Shown here: positions 7,541-15,243 of the stretch, piece by piece | Layout: each line of letters opens with the position of its first letter | Numbering within the stretch: position 1 is the first letter of the stretch | From: an uncultured bacterium | GTDB taxonomy: Bacteria; Bacillota; Clostridia; Oscillospirales; Acutalibacteraceae | DNA length: 21,305 bases | Assembly: GCA_934875675.1 (NCBI GenBank) | Contig: CAKXIK010000022.1 | Coordinates: 22,731-44,035, forward strand | Direction: 5' to 3' | Made by a program: the position numbers and the translations under genes | Notes under the pieces: generated by a model | Seen by the model: the letters and a program-made list of their open reading frames with translations, nothing else | Told to the model about the DNA's origin: nothing | Database searches by the model: none

Positions 7541-7618
7541 AAATAATTCCTCCTGCTGCTGCTCCTTTGTGGATGCAGCGCAAATGTATTATAAAAAGCG
7601 GGAAAGCCATGCGCAGGT

Positions 7619-7657
7619 GCTGCCGTAGAATCGCTTGCGGGCAGATTGCTCCACAGC
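7619..7657 (-). other. Imperfect hairpin in the coaX to S-component gap
   Basis: Within the 164-nt gap, the minus-strand arms GCTGTGGAGCAATC and GATTCTACGGCAGC can form 11 of 14 pairs around an 11-base loop. Downstream in the same RNA, a short GC stem precedes TTTTTAT, and a TATAAT (7588-7593) is present without a good -35. This could be an attenuating leader or an internal promoter region. I do not recognise it as a known riboswitch. Confidence 0.35.
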
Positions 7658-7704
7658 GGACGACAGATCAGTCACACGACGAACCGATGCTTTTTATGCA
7701 AAAT

Positions 7705-8475
7705 TTATTTCTCTTGATTTCGTTGATAAAGCATCCGTAAACCGTCCAACAGGAGATTTTCGTCCAGAAAGACCTTGCGACTGCAGTGCGGTACAATCAA
7801 ATGTGCCAATCCGCCCGTTGCAATCACGGTGCATGGCGCGTTGAGTTCAGCTTCCATGCGCGCACACATGCCGTCCAGCATAGAAGCAGCACCAAGCACC
7901 GTGCCCGAAGCCATGCTGTCCACGGTATTTTTCCCGATTGCGTGGCGGGGAGCTTCCAGGCTGATTTGCGGCAGTTGTGCGGTGCGGCTGCAAAGAGCTT
8001 CCAATGAAATGCGCACGCCGGGCATGATGCAGCCGCCAACCATCGTTTTTTGAGTGTCCAGAACCGCAAAAGTGGTGGCCGTGCCCATATCTATAATAAT
8101 CGAAGGGCAAGGATATCGATCCAATGCGGCAACACAGCCGGCAACAAAATCTGCACCCAGAGAAGCAGGATTATCGATACGGATATCAAGTCCGGTTTTG
8201 ATGCCCGGTCCCACAAGCAGCGGCTGTGTTTTTGTAATTTTCACCACTGCGCGGCGAATATAAGTGGTCAGCGGTGGTACAACAGAGCTGATGATGGAAC
8301 CTTCAATCTCCTGTGCGGAAACACCGTTAATATCCAAAATATCACGCAGCTCAATCGCGTATTGATCCTCCATGCGAGAAGAATCACTTGCCATGCGGGA
8401 AATAAATTTGAGCTGTTCTCCGTGATAGCAGCCGATCGTAATATTCGTATTTCCAATATCGAGCGCTAAAATCAT
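7705..8475 (-). CDS. coaX: Type III pantothenate kinase
   Basis: The 256-residue protein shows the ASKHA-fold features of CoaX: DIGNTN (6-11) for phosphate binding, GADF (107-110, Asp109 at the usual catalytic base position) and DMGTATTF (129-136), with GGCIMPG further on. It phosphorylates pantothenate with ATP, the first committed step to coenzyme A, in the cytoplasm. Length is typical. The ATG at 8475 is preceded by GGAGG at 8485-8489; an upstream in-frame ATG at 8550 adds 25 residues without family similarity and is rejected. The downstream ECF S component on the same strand fits a vitamin uptake/activation operon. The usual Arg after GAD is Phe here, which may be ordinary variation in this lineage. 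Confidence 0.95.
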   Translation of the reverse strand: MILALDIGNTNITIGCYHGEQLKFISRMASDSSRMEDQYAIELRDILDINGVSAQEIEGSIISSVVPPLTTYIRRAVVKITKTQPLLVGPGIKTGLDIRIDNPASLGADFVAGCVAALDRYPCPSIIIDMGTATTFAVLDTQKTMVGGCIMPGVRISLEALCSRTAQLPQISLEAPRHAIGKNTVDSMASGTVLGAASMLDGMCARMEAELNAPCTVIATGGLAHLIVPHCSRKVFLDENLLLDGLRMLYQRNQEK

Positions 8476-8586
8476 AATCAGAAACCTCCGGAAATGGTGT
8501 GCAAAAGATGGTTGTAGCCTGAGTCTTTTGATGTGATAGCCCGATTCCAATCGGAATCAGACGGGTTGAATAACCATATTTTATTA

Positions 8587-8605
8587 TTATTTTATCATAA
8601 AATAA
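8587..8605. repeat. Perfect 9-bp inverted repeat upstream of coaX
   Basis: TTATTTTAT and ATAAAATAA flank a single central C. It lies about 110 bases before coaX, where a -10 region could be. It may be an operator, but perfect dyads arise easily in AT-only DNA. Confidence 0.5.
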
Positions 8606-8663
8606 CATGGAAAGCCATAGTGAAGAAAAAAATAATGGCAGAAGCCATTTTTTGCGGTTTGTT

Positions 8664-8692
8664 TTGCAAATAGGAGCAAACTATGATAGAAT
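8664..8692 (+). promoter_or_regulatory. Promoter of the dipeptidase gene
   Basis: TTGCAA (8664-8669) and TAGAAT (8687-8692) are exactly 17 bases apart. Transcription would begin near 8699, about 80 bases before the ATG at 8778. Confidence 0.6.
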
Positions 8693-8777
8693 AAAATAGA
8701 ATTCATGTGCGAAAATACAGCACGAATTTTCTAAAAAAATAAGATCCACAATTTTGAATTGAAAAGGGGAAGTTTTC

Positions 8778-10145
8778 ATGTTCGGAGAACGCATCCTCAA
8801 TGATTGGGGAAGTATTGAACAAGATTTGGCTGCGCTGGTTGCAATTCCTTCGGTAAAGGGAGAAGAGGAACCGGGGAAGCCGTTTGGAGAACAAAGTGCG
8901 CGCGCGTTGGAGTTTGTACTTCGCCGTGCGGAAGAACTGGGTTTAAAGAGCGAAAACACCGGAAATTTTGCGGGCCACGTCTCTTATGGCGACGGAGCAG
9001 AATATGACGCGGTTTTGGCTCATGTGGACGTGGTTCCTGCCGGAAGCGGATGGAAAACCGATCCGTTTGAGCTGACGCTGCAGGATGGCATGTGGTATGG
9101 GCGCGGCGTTGCCGATGATAAAGGACCGGCAATTGTTGCATTGTATTGTTTGAAGGCGCTCAAGGATGCCGGAGTGACCGGAAAACGCGAAATGCGCGTT
9201 ATTTTCGGTGCAGGCGAAGAGCACGGTATGGAAGATTTGGAACGGTATTTTGCGGCCCATCCGCTTCCCCGTGCGGCTTTTACACCGGATTCCGAGTACA
9301 CCGTCTGTAACCGTGAAAAAGGAATTTTGCAATTTGAATTTTCGTCTGCGAAGGTTGCGCGTTTTGCCGTCACCGGCGGTGATGCAGTCAATGCGGTAGT
9401 GGGCAAAGCATCCGCTTCTCTGCCCAATGATTATGAACTGGCAGCCCGCTTGCGCAAAATGGCGCCAAGCTCGCCCTGCGGCATTTCGGTCATGGAAACC
9501 TGCGGGGAAATTAACATTCTTTCCAAGGGTACCGCTGCACATGCGATGGAACCGCATAAGGGCAACAATGCGGCAACCGCTTTGCTCGTCATGTTAAAAA
9601 ATGCAATGGGTTCCACCGGCAGTGCAGTGTGTGATTTTGTTGCAGAAAAAATCGGACGTGAGCTGGATGGTGCTTCCCTTGGCGTAAAGTGTGAAGATGA
9701 ACCCTCCGGCGGACTGACACTCAATGTCGGTTATCTCAAAACAGATCGGGAAGCAATCCGTATCGGTTGCGATATCCGGTACCCGGTGACCCAAAACGGC
9801 GGCGAACTGATTGAGGCACTGCGTTCGGCAGCAAAAGCGGCAGGAGTAACGTTCCGGCTTTTGCATCATGCCGAGCCGCTCTATCTTCCGGAGGACAGCA
9901 GCTTGGTACAGTTGCTGTGCGGTGCTTATGAGGATGTGACCGGAGAAAAAGCTTTGGTCTATGCAACGGGCGGCGGAACGTATGCCAGAGCGCTGCAGGG
10001 CCGCGGTGTTGCTTTTGGCGCAGAATTTTTTGGAGGAAAAAGCGGCGGAATGCACACCGCAGGGGAACATTGCGACCCCGAGGAGCTGAAACGCCATGCG
10101 GTAATTTGTTTGGAAGCGATGTACCGAATGATGACGCAGGAATAA
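8778..10145 (+). CDS. M20-family dipeptidase (PepV/Sapep type)
   Basis: The 455-residue protein has the metal-site series of M20 dipeptidases: AHVDVV (His82, Asp84), GRGVADDKGP (Asp113/114), FGAGEEHG (Glu147/148), TPDSEY (Asp171) and, near the C-terminus, GGMHTAGEH (His426). These bind two metal ions, and the first glutamate of the EE pair is the general base. The family cleaves dipeptides, including beta-Ala or D-residue-containing ones, in the cytoplasm after peptide uptake. Length and motif spacing match PepV/Sapep-type enzymes rather than shorter ArgE/DapE proteins. The ATG at 8778 has AAGGGGA upstream (8764-8770), and its promoter is at 8664. No terminator was found after it, so the next gene may be read through. 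The exact peptide specificity is unknown. Confidence 0.92.
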   Translation: MFGERILNDWGSIEQDLAALVAIPSVKGEEEPGKPFGEQSARALEFVLRRAEELGLKSENTGNFAGHVSYGDGAEYDAVLAHVDVVPAGSGWKTDPFELTLQDGMWYGRGVADDKGPAIVALYCLKALKDAGVTGKREMRVIFGAGEEHGMEDLERYFAAHPLPRAAFTPDSEYTVCNREKGILQFEFSSAKVARFAVTGGDAVNAVVGKASASLPNDYELAARLRKMAPSSPCGISVMETCGEINILSKGTAAHAMEPHKGNNAATALLVMLKNAMGSTGSAVCDFVAEKIGRELDGASLGVKCEDEPSGGLTLNVGYLKTDREAIRIGCDIRYPVTQNGGELIEALRSAAKAAGVTFRLLHHAEPLYLPEDSSLVQLLCGAYEDVTGEKALVYATGGGTYARALQGRGVAFGAEFFGGKSGGMHTAGEHCDPEELKRHAVICLEAMYRMMTQE

Positions 10146-10220
10146 AATTGAAGAAATAGCAGTGTTTGCAGGCTGAACTGCATTCAGATTACGGTTTGGC
10201 GGAAAGGCGTGGTTTGATCG

Positions 10221-10973
10221 ATGAAAGAAATTGCAAAGCAGCGGTGGAAAAAGGGAATTTTTTGGTTCGTATTTGTTTCTCTCGCACTTTCCATTGTTTA
10301 TGCGGCTGTGATGTTGGGAGCTGCACCGGATGATACTGCCAACACTGAGTATCGGCAAAAAAGTGATTATGTATTGATGCTGCTGCAATGTGCGGCAGGC
10401 GGCGTGATCATGTTTCTGCCCACGATTGTAGAACGAAAACTGAAGCTGGAAATTCCGGATACCATGGAAATTATGTTCTTTGTGTTCTTGTATGGCGCAA
10501 TCTATCTGGGAGAAGTGCGCAGCTTTTATTACCGTTTTGATAATTGGGATATTATTTTGCACACTTTCAGCGGCGGCATGCTCGGTGCGCTCGGGTTCTC
10601 CGTTGTAGATCTGCTCAATCGCAGTGAAAAGGTTAAAATCAACCTTTCTCCGCTGTTTGTTTCGCTTTTTGCATTTTGCTTTGCAATTACAATGGGCGTG
10701 GTGTGGGAAATTTATGAATTTTCATTTGATGGTCTGCTTGGTTTAAATATGCAGAAGTTTCGTCTGGAAAGTGGAGAAGCGCTGATTGGGCGTGCGGCAC
10801 TGGCAGATACAATGGAAGATCTGATCGTGGATGCTGCAGGAGCTTTGGTCATGGCGATTATCGGATTTTTTAATTTAAAAAGGCATAATCGCAGAGCGAT
10901 GGGTCAGATGCTAATTCGTTCAGAGGAAACGGATGACAACAAAAAACTTGTTAAAGAAAACGAAACCAGATAA
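10221..10973 (+). CDS. Six-TM membrane protein, YjdF/DUF2238-like
   Basis: The 250-residue protein has about six membrane segments (roughly 11-31, 48-70, 80-97, 108-132, 140-163 and 200-224). Conserved-looking polar positions lie inside or beside them: NWDIILHTFSGG (about 108-119), VVWEIYEFSFD and DTMEDLIVDAAGA, the pattern I associate with YjdF/DUF2238-type proteins of unknown function. It has a basic N-terminal MKEIAKQRWKK and a charged C-terminal tail. GGAAAGG at 10201-10207 is rather distant (13 bases) from the ATG. It follows the dipeptidase by 75 bases with no visible promoter or terminator between, and its stop abuts the degV promoter. No function is assigned; the His/Asp/Glu in the membrane might be a metal or catalytic site (inference). 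Confidence 0.7.
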   Translation: MKEIAKQRWKKGIFWFVFVSLALSIVYAAVMLGAAPDDTANTEYRQKSDYVLMLLQCAAGGVIMFLPTIVERKLKLEIPDTMEIMFFVFLYGAIYLGEVRSFYYRFDNWDIILHTFSGGMLGALGFSVVDLLNRSEKVKINLSPLFVSLFAFCFAITMGVVWEIYEFSFDGLLGLNMQKFRLESGEALIGRAALADTMEDLIVDAAGALVMAIIGFFNLKRHNRRAMGQMLIRSEETDDNKKLVKENETR

Positions 10974-10978
10974 TCTTG

Positions 10979-11008
10979 TTGACAAAACCAGATGAGCTGG
11001 TGTATTCT
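10979..11008 (+). promoter_or_regulatory. Promoter of the degV-walJ-rlmH-lipid gene cluster
   Basis: A perfect TTGACA (10979-10984) and TATTCT (11003-11008) are separated by 18 bases, starting six bases after the preceding stop. No further promoter is obvious until 15114, so it may drive all five genes to 15094. Confidence 0.6.
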
Positions 11009-11034
11009 ATTAAACAGAAGGGATATAAAAATAA

Positions 11035-11904
11035 ATGGGCTTTGCTTTATTAACGGATTCGTGCTGTAACCTGACTGATGAACTGATTGATGAGCTGGAT
11101 ATTACCGTGCTTTCGATGACGGTGCGCAACCAAAACGAAGAATATATCAGCTATGTGAAAGGTGAAACGACGGATAACAGAAAATTTTACACAATGCTGC
11201 GCGCCGGCGATGTGCTGGTTACGGCAGCACTGAATGCGGAAACCTGCCGCAATGCTTTTGAAGAAGCACTTTGCCGCGGTGAGGATGTGCTCTATATTGC
11301 GTTTTCCTCTGCGCTGAGCGGAACCTACAATGTGGCGCAAATGATGGCGGAGGAGCTCAAGGTGAAATATCCGCAGCGCCGGCTGGTTGTACTCGATTCA
11401 CGCTGTGCTTCTATGGGCGAGGGATTATTTGTTTATTACGCGGGAATGCTGCGCAAAGAAGGAAAATCAATGGAAGAGGTGGTTACCTGGCTGCTGGAGC
11501 ACCGGGGAAATCTTTGCCATTGGTTTACGGTTGAGGATCTGCATTTTCTCAAGCGCGGCGGACGTGTTTCTGCGGCTACGGCAATCGTTGGAACCGCGCT
11601 CGGTATCAAACCGGTGCTGCATGTGGATGACGAAGGCCGTTTGATAAACGTGGAAAAAGCACGCGGACGCAAAAAGTCATTAATGTCTTTGGTGGAGCAT
11701 ATGGAGAAAACGGTGATAAATCCAGAAAATCAGGTTGTCTTTGTTGCCCATGGCGATTGTGCAGAGGATGCTGAGACGGTTGTGCAGGAAATTCGCAAGC
11801 GCATGAAGGTTAAGGATATTGTGGTGAATTATATCGATCCGGTCATCGGTGCGCATTCAGGTCCGGGAACGGTTGCTCTCTTTTTCCTTGGAACAAATCG
11901 ATAA
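11035..11904 (+). CDS. DegV family fatty-acid-binding protein
   Basis: The 289-residue protein has the two-lobed DegV pattern: N-terminal LLTDSCCNLTDEL, a central AFSSALSGTYN loop (about 88-98) whose Ser/Thr residues contact the fatty-acid carboxylate, and LHFLKRGGRVSAATAIVGTALGIKPVL in the second lobe, ending with HSGPGTVALFFLG. DegV/FakB proteins hold a fatty acid so that the kinase FakA can make acyl-phosphate. No FakA is present here, so its role as a kinase partner is inference. The ATG at 11035 has AGAAGGGAT at 11017-11025. walJ follows after 39 bases. A PlsY-like acyltransferase, which uses acyl-phosphate, occurs later in the same cluster. Confidence 0.93.
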   Translation: MGFALLTDSCCNLTDELIDELDITVLSMTVRNQNEEYISYVKGETTDNRKFYTMLRAGDVLVTAALNAETCRNAFEEALCRGEDVLYIAFSSALSGTYNVAQMMAEELKVKYPQRRLVVLDSRCASMGEGLFVYYAGMLRKEGKSMEEVVTWLLEHRGNLCHWFTVEDLHFLKRGGRVSAATAIVGTALGIKPVLHVDDEGRLINVEKARGRKKSLMSLVEHMEKTVINPENQVVFVAHGDCAEDAETVVQEIRKRMKVKDIVVNYIDPVIGAHSGPGTVALFFLGTNR

Positions 11905-11943
11905 AATTCCGATCAGAAGCAGGAAAGGCGTGAAGCATAGTTT

Positions 11944-12738
11944 ATGGCAAGATTTTTTCCGCTTTTCAGCGGAAGCAGCGGGAATTCCATGTATTTTGGC
12001 AGCGGTGACGGCGGAGTTCTCATTGATATCGGCATGAGTGCAAAAAAGACGACCGAAGCGCTGCAAAGTGCAGGAATTTCGCCGGAAAGCCTGAGCGGAA
12101 TCTTTATTACGCATGAACACATTGATCATGTTCGAGGGCTGCGTGTGTTTACAAAGAAATATCATGTTCCGGTTTATGCATCCGCAGGAACATGCAGTGC
12201 GATTACGGAACAAGGGCTGCTGCCAGAGGGAGAATCGCCTAATATCCTCACTGCAGATGGGATGGAGGCAGCGGGAATTCAGATCCGTCCGTTTCACACC
12301 TCACACGATTGCAGGGAGGGCTTTGGTTATGTAATGCGCCTGCCAGATGGACGAACCGCGGCGCTTTCTACCGATCTTGGATATTTGAGTGAGGAGGTGC
12401 GCAGTGCGATTGCAGGATGCGATTTGGTTGTGATTGAATCTAATCACGATATCCGCATGCTGCAAAACGGAAGTTATCCGTACCCGCTTAAACGGCGGAT
12501 TCTTTCGGATATTGGGCATCTTTCCAACGAGAGCTGTGCCTATGTCCTGCCGGAGCTGATTCGCAAAGGTTCCACGCGTTTTGTGCTGGCACATCTGAGC
12601 AGAGAAAATAATCTGCCGGAACTGGCGCTTGAAACTTCCCGTGCAGAGTTGCAGCAGAGCGGGATGAGGGAAAATATTGATTATTCTCTCACAGTGGCGC
12701 CGCGTGAAAATGGCACCGGACATATTTCGATTTTCTGA
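11944..12738 (+). CDS. walJ: MBL-fold metallo-hydrolase WalJ/YycJ
   Basis: The 264-residue protein starts FPLFSGSSGNSMYFGSGDGGVLID and has THEHIDH (56-62; His57, His59, Asp61, His62), the metallo-beta-lactamase zinc motif. FHTSHDC, STDLGY, ESNHD and LAHLS further along supply the other expected ligand positions. The overall plan matches YycJ/WalJ, an exonuclease-like MBL protein linked to DNA repair and cell-wall regulation in Firmicutes. It stands directly before rlmH, an order often kept in Firmicutes, although the walRK regulators are absent here. The GGAAAGG ribosome binding site (11922-11928) is about 15 bases from ATG 11944. It is probably co-transcribed with degV. Confidence 0.9.
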   Translation: MARFFPLFSGSSGNSMYFGSGDGGVLIDIGMSAKKTTEALQSAGISPESLSGIFITHEHIDHVRGLRVFTKKYHVPVYASAGTCSAITEQGLLPEGESPNILTADGMEAAGIQIRPFHTSHDCREGFGYVMRLPDGRTAALSTDLGYLSEEVRSAIAGCDLVVIESNHDIRMLQNGSYPYPLKRRILSDIGHLSNESCAYVLPELIRKGSTRFVLAHLSRENNLPELALETSRAELQQSGMRENIDYSLTVAPRENGTGHISIF

Positions 12739-12758
12739 TTAACGGGAGGCGAACGGCT

Positions 12759-13241
12759 GTGCTTTCGGTCAAAGTTCTTTGTGTGGGAAAGCTGAAAGAA
12801 AGTTATTGGCGCGAAGCATGCGCGGAATACGGAAAACGTCTTTCGGCTTTTTGTAAATTTGATATCGAAGAGGTGGAGGAAGCACGCGTTCCTGAAAATG
12901 CGTCTCAGGCGCAGATTGATGCAGCGCTGCAAACAGAGGGAAAACGTCTGCTCGACCGGCTGCCAAGCGGTTGCAGGGTACTTGCCCTTTGTATTGAGGG
13001 GCGGGAGCTTTCTTCGGAGGCACTCGCTTCCAGTATGGATTCGGCAATGGTCGGCGGTGTCAGCAGTATGGCGTTTGTGATTGGCGGTTCGTGGGGACTT
13101 TCCCGCGAGGTGAAACAGAGAAGTGATCAAAGAATTTCAATGTCTCCGATGACGTTTCCGCATCAGCTGGCTCGCGTGATGGTTTGTGAACAGATTTACC
13201 GCGCTTTCCAGATCAACAGCGGAGGGAAGTACCACAAATAG
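12759..13241 (+). CDS. rlmH: 23S rRNA (pseudouridine1915-N3)-methyltransferase RlmH
   Basis: The 160-residue SPOUT methyltransferase is standard length. It shows VLCVGKLKE at the start, the knot segments LALCIEGRELSSE and FVIGGSWGLS, and the invariant-looking C-terminal FPHQLARVMVCEQIYRAFQI ending in GGKYHK. RlmH uses S-adenosylmethionine to methylate pseudouridine 1915 in helix 69 of 23S rRNA on assembled ribosomes. Translation starts at GTG 12759, supported by GGGAGG at 12744-12749. The gene is 20 bases after walJ and 33 before the glycosyltransferase, so it is embedded in the cluster. Confidence 0.96.
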   Translation: MLSVKVLCVGKLKESYWREACAEYGKRLSAFCKFDIEEVEEARVPENASQAQIDAALQTEGKRLLDRLPSGCRVLALCIEGRELSSEALASSMDSAMVGGVSSMAFVIGGSWGLSREVKQRSDQRISMSPMTFPHQLARVMVCEQIYRAFQINSGGKYHK

Positions 13242-13274
13242 AGGAAAAGAGAGTTCCTGAAAGGTGGGAATCTT

Positions 13275-14390
13275 TTGAAAGTACTGATTTTATCGAGTGC
13301 AACGGGCGGCGGGCATAATGCAGCTGCGGCAGCTATCCGGGAAGAGCTGGAGCGGCGTGGTGTGGATTGTTCCATGGAGGAGGGTCTGCGCTTTGCGAGT
13401 GAAAAGGTTTCCAGACGGGTTTGTGCAACTTATATGGGTGTTGCAACACATGCACCCAAGTTTTTTTACCGGCTGTATCGTGCGGGAAAAGCAATCAGCA
13501 ATCCAAGGTTGAAATCTCCGGTTTATTTTGCAAACAAGCTTTACTGTCAAAAACTTTATCACTATATTATTTCTTCCGGATTTGATACGGTAGTAACAAC
13601 GCATCTTTTTTCTGCTGAAGCGCTGACAAGTCTGCGCAGACAGGGAAAAGCACCGTTTTATTCCGTTTTTGTGCTGACGGATTATACTTGTATTCCGTTT
13701 GTTGAGGAAACGGAGTGTGACGCGGTTGTGACGCCACATGAGGATTTGCGACAGGAATTTATCGAGTGCGGAGTCCCGGCAGAAGTGATGCACAGTTATG
13801 GAATTCCCGTGAGTGCGGCGTTTGTGGGGCGGCAGCAAACCAGACAGGAGGCTCGCCGCGAACTTGGACTGCAGGAAAATTTACCGGTGTATTTGATTAT
13901 GTCCGGCAGCATGGGATTTGGCCATGCAGACCAACTGACGGAACAGCTGCTGCTTCGGGTAAAGGAAAATGCACAGATTGTTATACTCTGCGGTCAGAAT
14001 GAAACGCTGCTCACACAATTGAAGGAAAAATTTGCGCAGTACCCCAATATTATTCCGCTTCCGTTTACCAGAAAAGTTGCTCAGTATATGGATGCGTGTG
14101 ATGTTCTGTTCACAAAGCCGGGCGGACTGACGACATCGGAAGCAGCGGCAAAGAATATTCCGCTGATCCATACGGCGCCGATTCCCGGCTGCGAAACCAG
14201 AAATGCAGCGTTCTTCTCCGACAGAGGAATGTCAGTTGTGGGCTGCAGTGTTAAAGAAGAGGCGGATTTAGCGGTAGCGCTGGTGAATAATCCGGAAAAG
14301 CGGGAAAAGATGATACAAGCACAACGGGAGCATTTTCATGCAGATGCAGCGCAGCGGGTTTGTGATTTACTCCAAAACCACATGGATTGA
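13275..14390 (+). CDS. MGDG synthase/UgtP-type diacylglycerol glycosyltransferase
   Basis: The 371-residue protein begins KVLILSSATGGGHNAAA, the glycine-rich loop of the MGDG-synthase N-domain, and has a GT28-like C-domain with LIMSGSMGFGHADQLTEQLL, KPGGLTTSEAAAKNIPLI (nucleotide-sugar site) and PIPGCETRNAAF. It should add a hexose from a UDP-sugar to diacylglycerol at the inner membrane face, giving glycolipid or a lipoteichoic-acid anchor; the exact sugar and acceptor are unknown. The start is TTG 13275 with AAGGTGGG at 13261-13268, six bases upstream; no nearer ATG fits the conserved N-terminus. It lies between rlmH and a PlsY-like gene, a sensible setting for glycerolipid synthesis. There are no membrane segments, as expected for a peripheral enzyme. 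Confidence 0.9.
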   Translation: MKVLILSSATGGGHNAAAAAIREELERRGVDCSMEEGLRFASEKVSRRVCATYMGVATHAPKFFYRLYRAGKAISNPRLKSPVYFANKLYCQKLYHYIISSGFDTVVTTHLFSAEALTSLRRQGKAPFYSVFVLTDYTCIPFVEETECDAVVTPHEDLRQEFIECGVPAEVMHSYGIPVSAAFVGRQQTRQEARRELGLQENLPVYLIMSGSMGFGHADQLTEQLLLRVKENAQIVILCGQNETLLTQLKEKFAQYPNIIPLPFTRKVAQYMDACDVLFTKPGGLTTSEAAAKNIPLIHTAPIPGCETRNAAFFSDRGMSVVGCSVKEEADLAVALVNNPEKREKMIQAQREHFHADAAQRVCDLLQNHMD

Positions 14391-14443
14391 TTGAGCAGAA
14401 GAAAGAATGGAACGCTGAAAATTAGCCAGAGGAGGGAAAACGG

Positions 14444-15094
14444 ATGAAACCGGAATATTTTTTCTTTATCGCGATCGGATATTTCTGTGGTGGGATGCTG
14501 TTCAGCTGGCTGCTGCCAAAGCTGCTCAAGGGAATTGATGTCGTTGAACAAAGTGCAGACCATAATCCCGGCACCGCGAATGCTATGAAATACGGCGGAG
14601 TCACGGTAGGGATGCTCTGCCTTGCACTCGATCTGGCAAAGGGGTATCTTCCGGTTCGCCTGGCAATGCAAAGACTTGACCCTGCGGATGCATTGTTTGC
14701 ACTGGTGCTTGCTGCTCCGGTGTTTGGCCATGCGTTTTCCCCAATGGCAAAGTTCCGCGGCGGGAAGGCGATTGCAACCATGTTCGGTGTGACAATCGCA
14801 GTTTTACCCTTGATTCCTTCCGCTTGGGTGATGGCGGTTGTTTTTATTTTCTTTTCTACGGTGTTGGTCATCCGAACGCATGCATATTGCGCGGTGTTTA
14901 CAATGGTGGTTTTAATTTTGGATACCGTGATTTTTCATCCGATTACACCGGTCGGAATCGGTGTTGCAATTGCGGCGGCAGTGGTGGTGATCAAGCATAT
15001 TCCGTCTTTGCGCAGAGAATCATTTTCTGTTCATCCTCCGCTGTTTTTGGAGCGCAGCAAAGAACGGCGGGAGATGAAACGACAGCCAAAATAA
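14444..15094 (+). CDS. PlsY-like glycerol-3-phosphate acyltransferase (divergent)
   Basis: The 216-residue protein has about five membrane segments and two recognisable PlsY motifs: DHNPGTANAMKYGG (about 39-52), at the place of the canonical GSGN-GATN glycerol-phosphate/phosphate loop, and GHAFSPMAKFRGGKAIAT (about 92-109). PlsY transfers an acyl group from acyl-phosphate to glycerol-3-phosphate, the first step of phospholipid synthesis. The first motif departs from the usual wording (DHNPGTANA), so this may be a paralogue with altered acceptor use. The C-terminal tail is strongly basic and longer than usual. GAGGAGGG lies upstream of ATG 14444. It follows the glycosyltransferase by 53 bases with no terminator. 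Confidence 0.82.
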   Translation: MKPEYFFFIAIGYFCGGMLFSWLLPKLLKGIDVVEQSADHNPGTANAMKYGGVTVGMLCLALDLAKGYLPVRLAMQRLDPADALFALVLAAPVFGHAFSPMAKFRGGKAIATMFGVTIAVLPLIPSAWVMAVVFIFFSTVLVIRTHAYCAVFTMVVLILDTVIFHPITPVGIGVAIAAAVVVIKHIPSLRRESFSVHPPLFLERSKERREMKRQPK

Positions 15095-15113
15095 TATCAA
15101 TCCGGAAGTATTC

Positions 15114-15142
15114 TTGACTTTGATTCGTAATGGTATTATACT
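15114..15142 (+). promoter_or_regulatory. Promoter of the PfkB-family kinase gene
   Basis: TTGACT (15114-15119) and TATACT (15137-15142) are 17 bases apart. Transcription would start near 15149, giving a leader of about 95 nt. Confidence 0.7.
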
Positions 15143-15158
15143 ATTATTACGATTGTGC

Positions 15159-15187
15159 TTGCAGCATCCGAAATTTGATGGCTGCAA
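15159..15187 (+). other. Leader hairpin before the sugar kinase
   Basis: TTGCAGC-ATC pairs with GAT-GCTGCAA (one bulged G at 15180) around an 8-base loop, close to the predicted transcript start. No T-run follows, so it is not a terminator; it may stabilise the mRNA or bind a regulator. Confidence 0.45.
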
Positions 15188-15243
15188 CCAAGAAAAATCA
15201 ACAGGACGGCGCATAAAGCTGTGCTGAATCAGGAGGATGACAC

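Larger units (their letters stand above)
8476..8777. other. Divergent promoter region between coaX and the dipeptidase gene
   Basis: These 302 bases contain the minus-strand coaX leader, an AT-only palindrome at 8587-8605 and a good plus-strand promoter at 8664-8692. I could not find a convincing -35 for coaX; A/T-rich -10-like bases overlap the palindrome. No small gene is apparent. Confidence 0.6.

Noticed and set aside
7590..7700. Possible cobalamin or ZTP riboswitch in the coaX/S-component gap
   Set aside because: Fragments such as AGTCA on the plus strand or TGACTG on the minus strand are present, but the remaining conserved boxes are missing or out of order, and the plus-strand version would have no gene to control.
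8476..8550. N-terminal extension of coaX from 8550
   Set aside because: CoaX proteins begin at the LALDIGNTN strand; the ribosome binding site GGAGG at 8485-8489 lies inside the extension.
10146..10220. Terminator or promoter between the dipeptidase and the YjdF-like gene
   Set aside because: Only a five-bp CTGAA/TTCAG hairpin without a T-run and no paired promoter elements were found.
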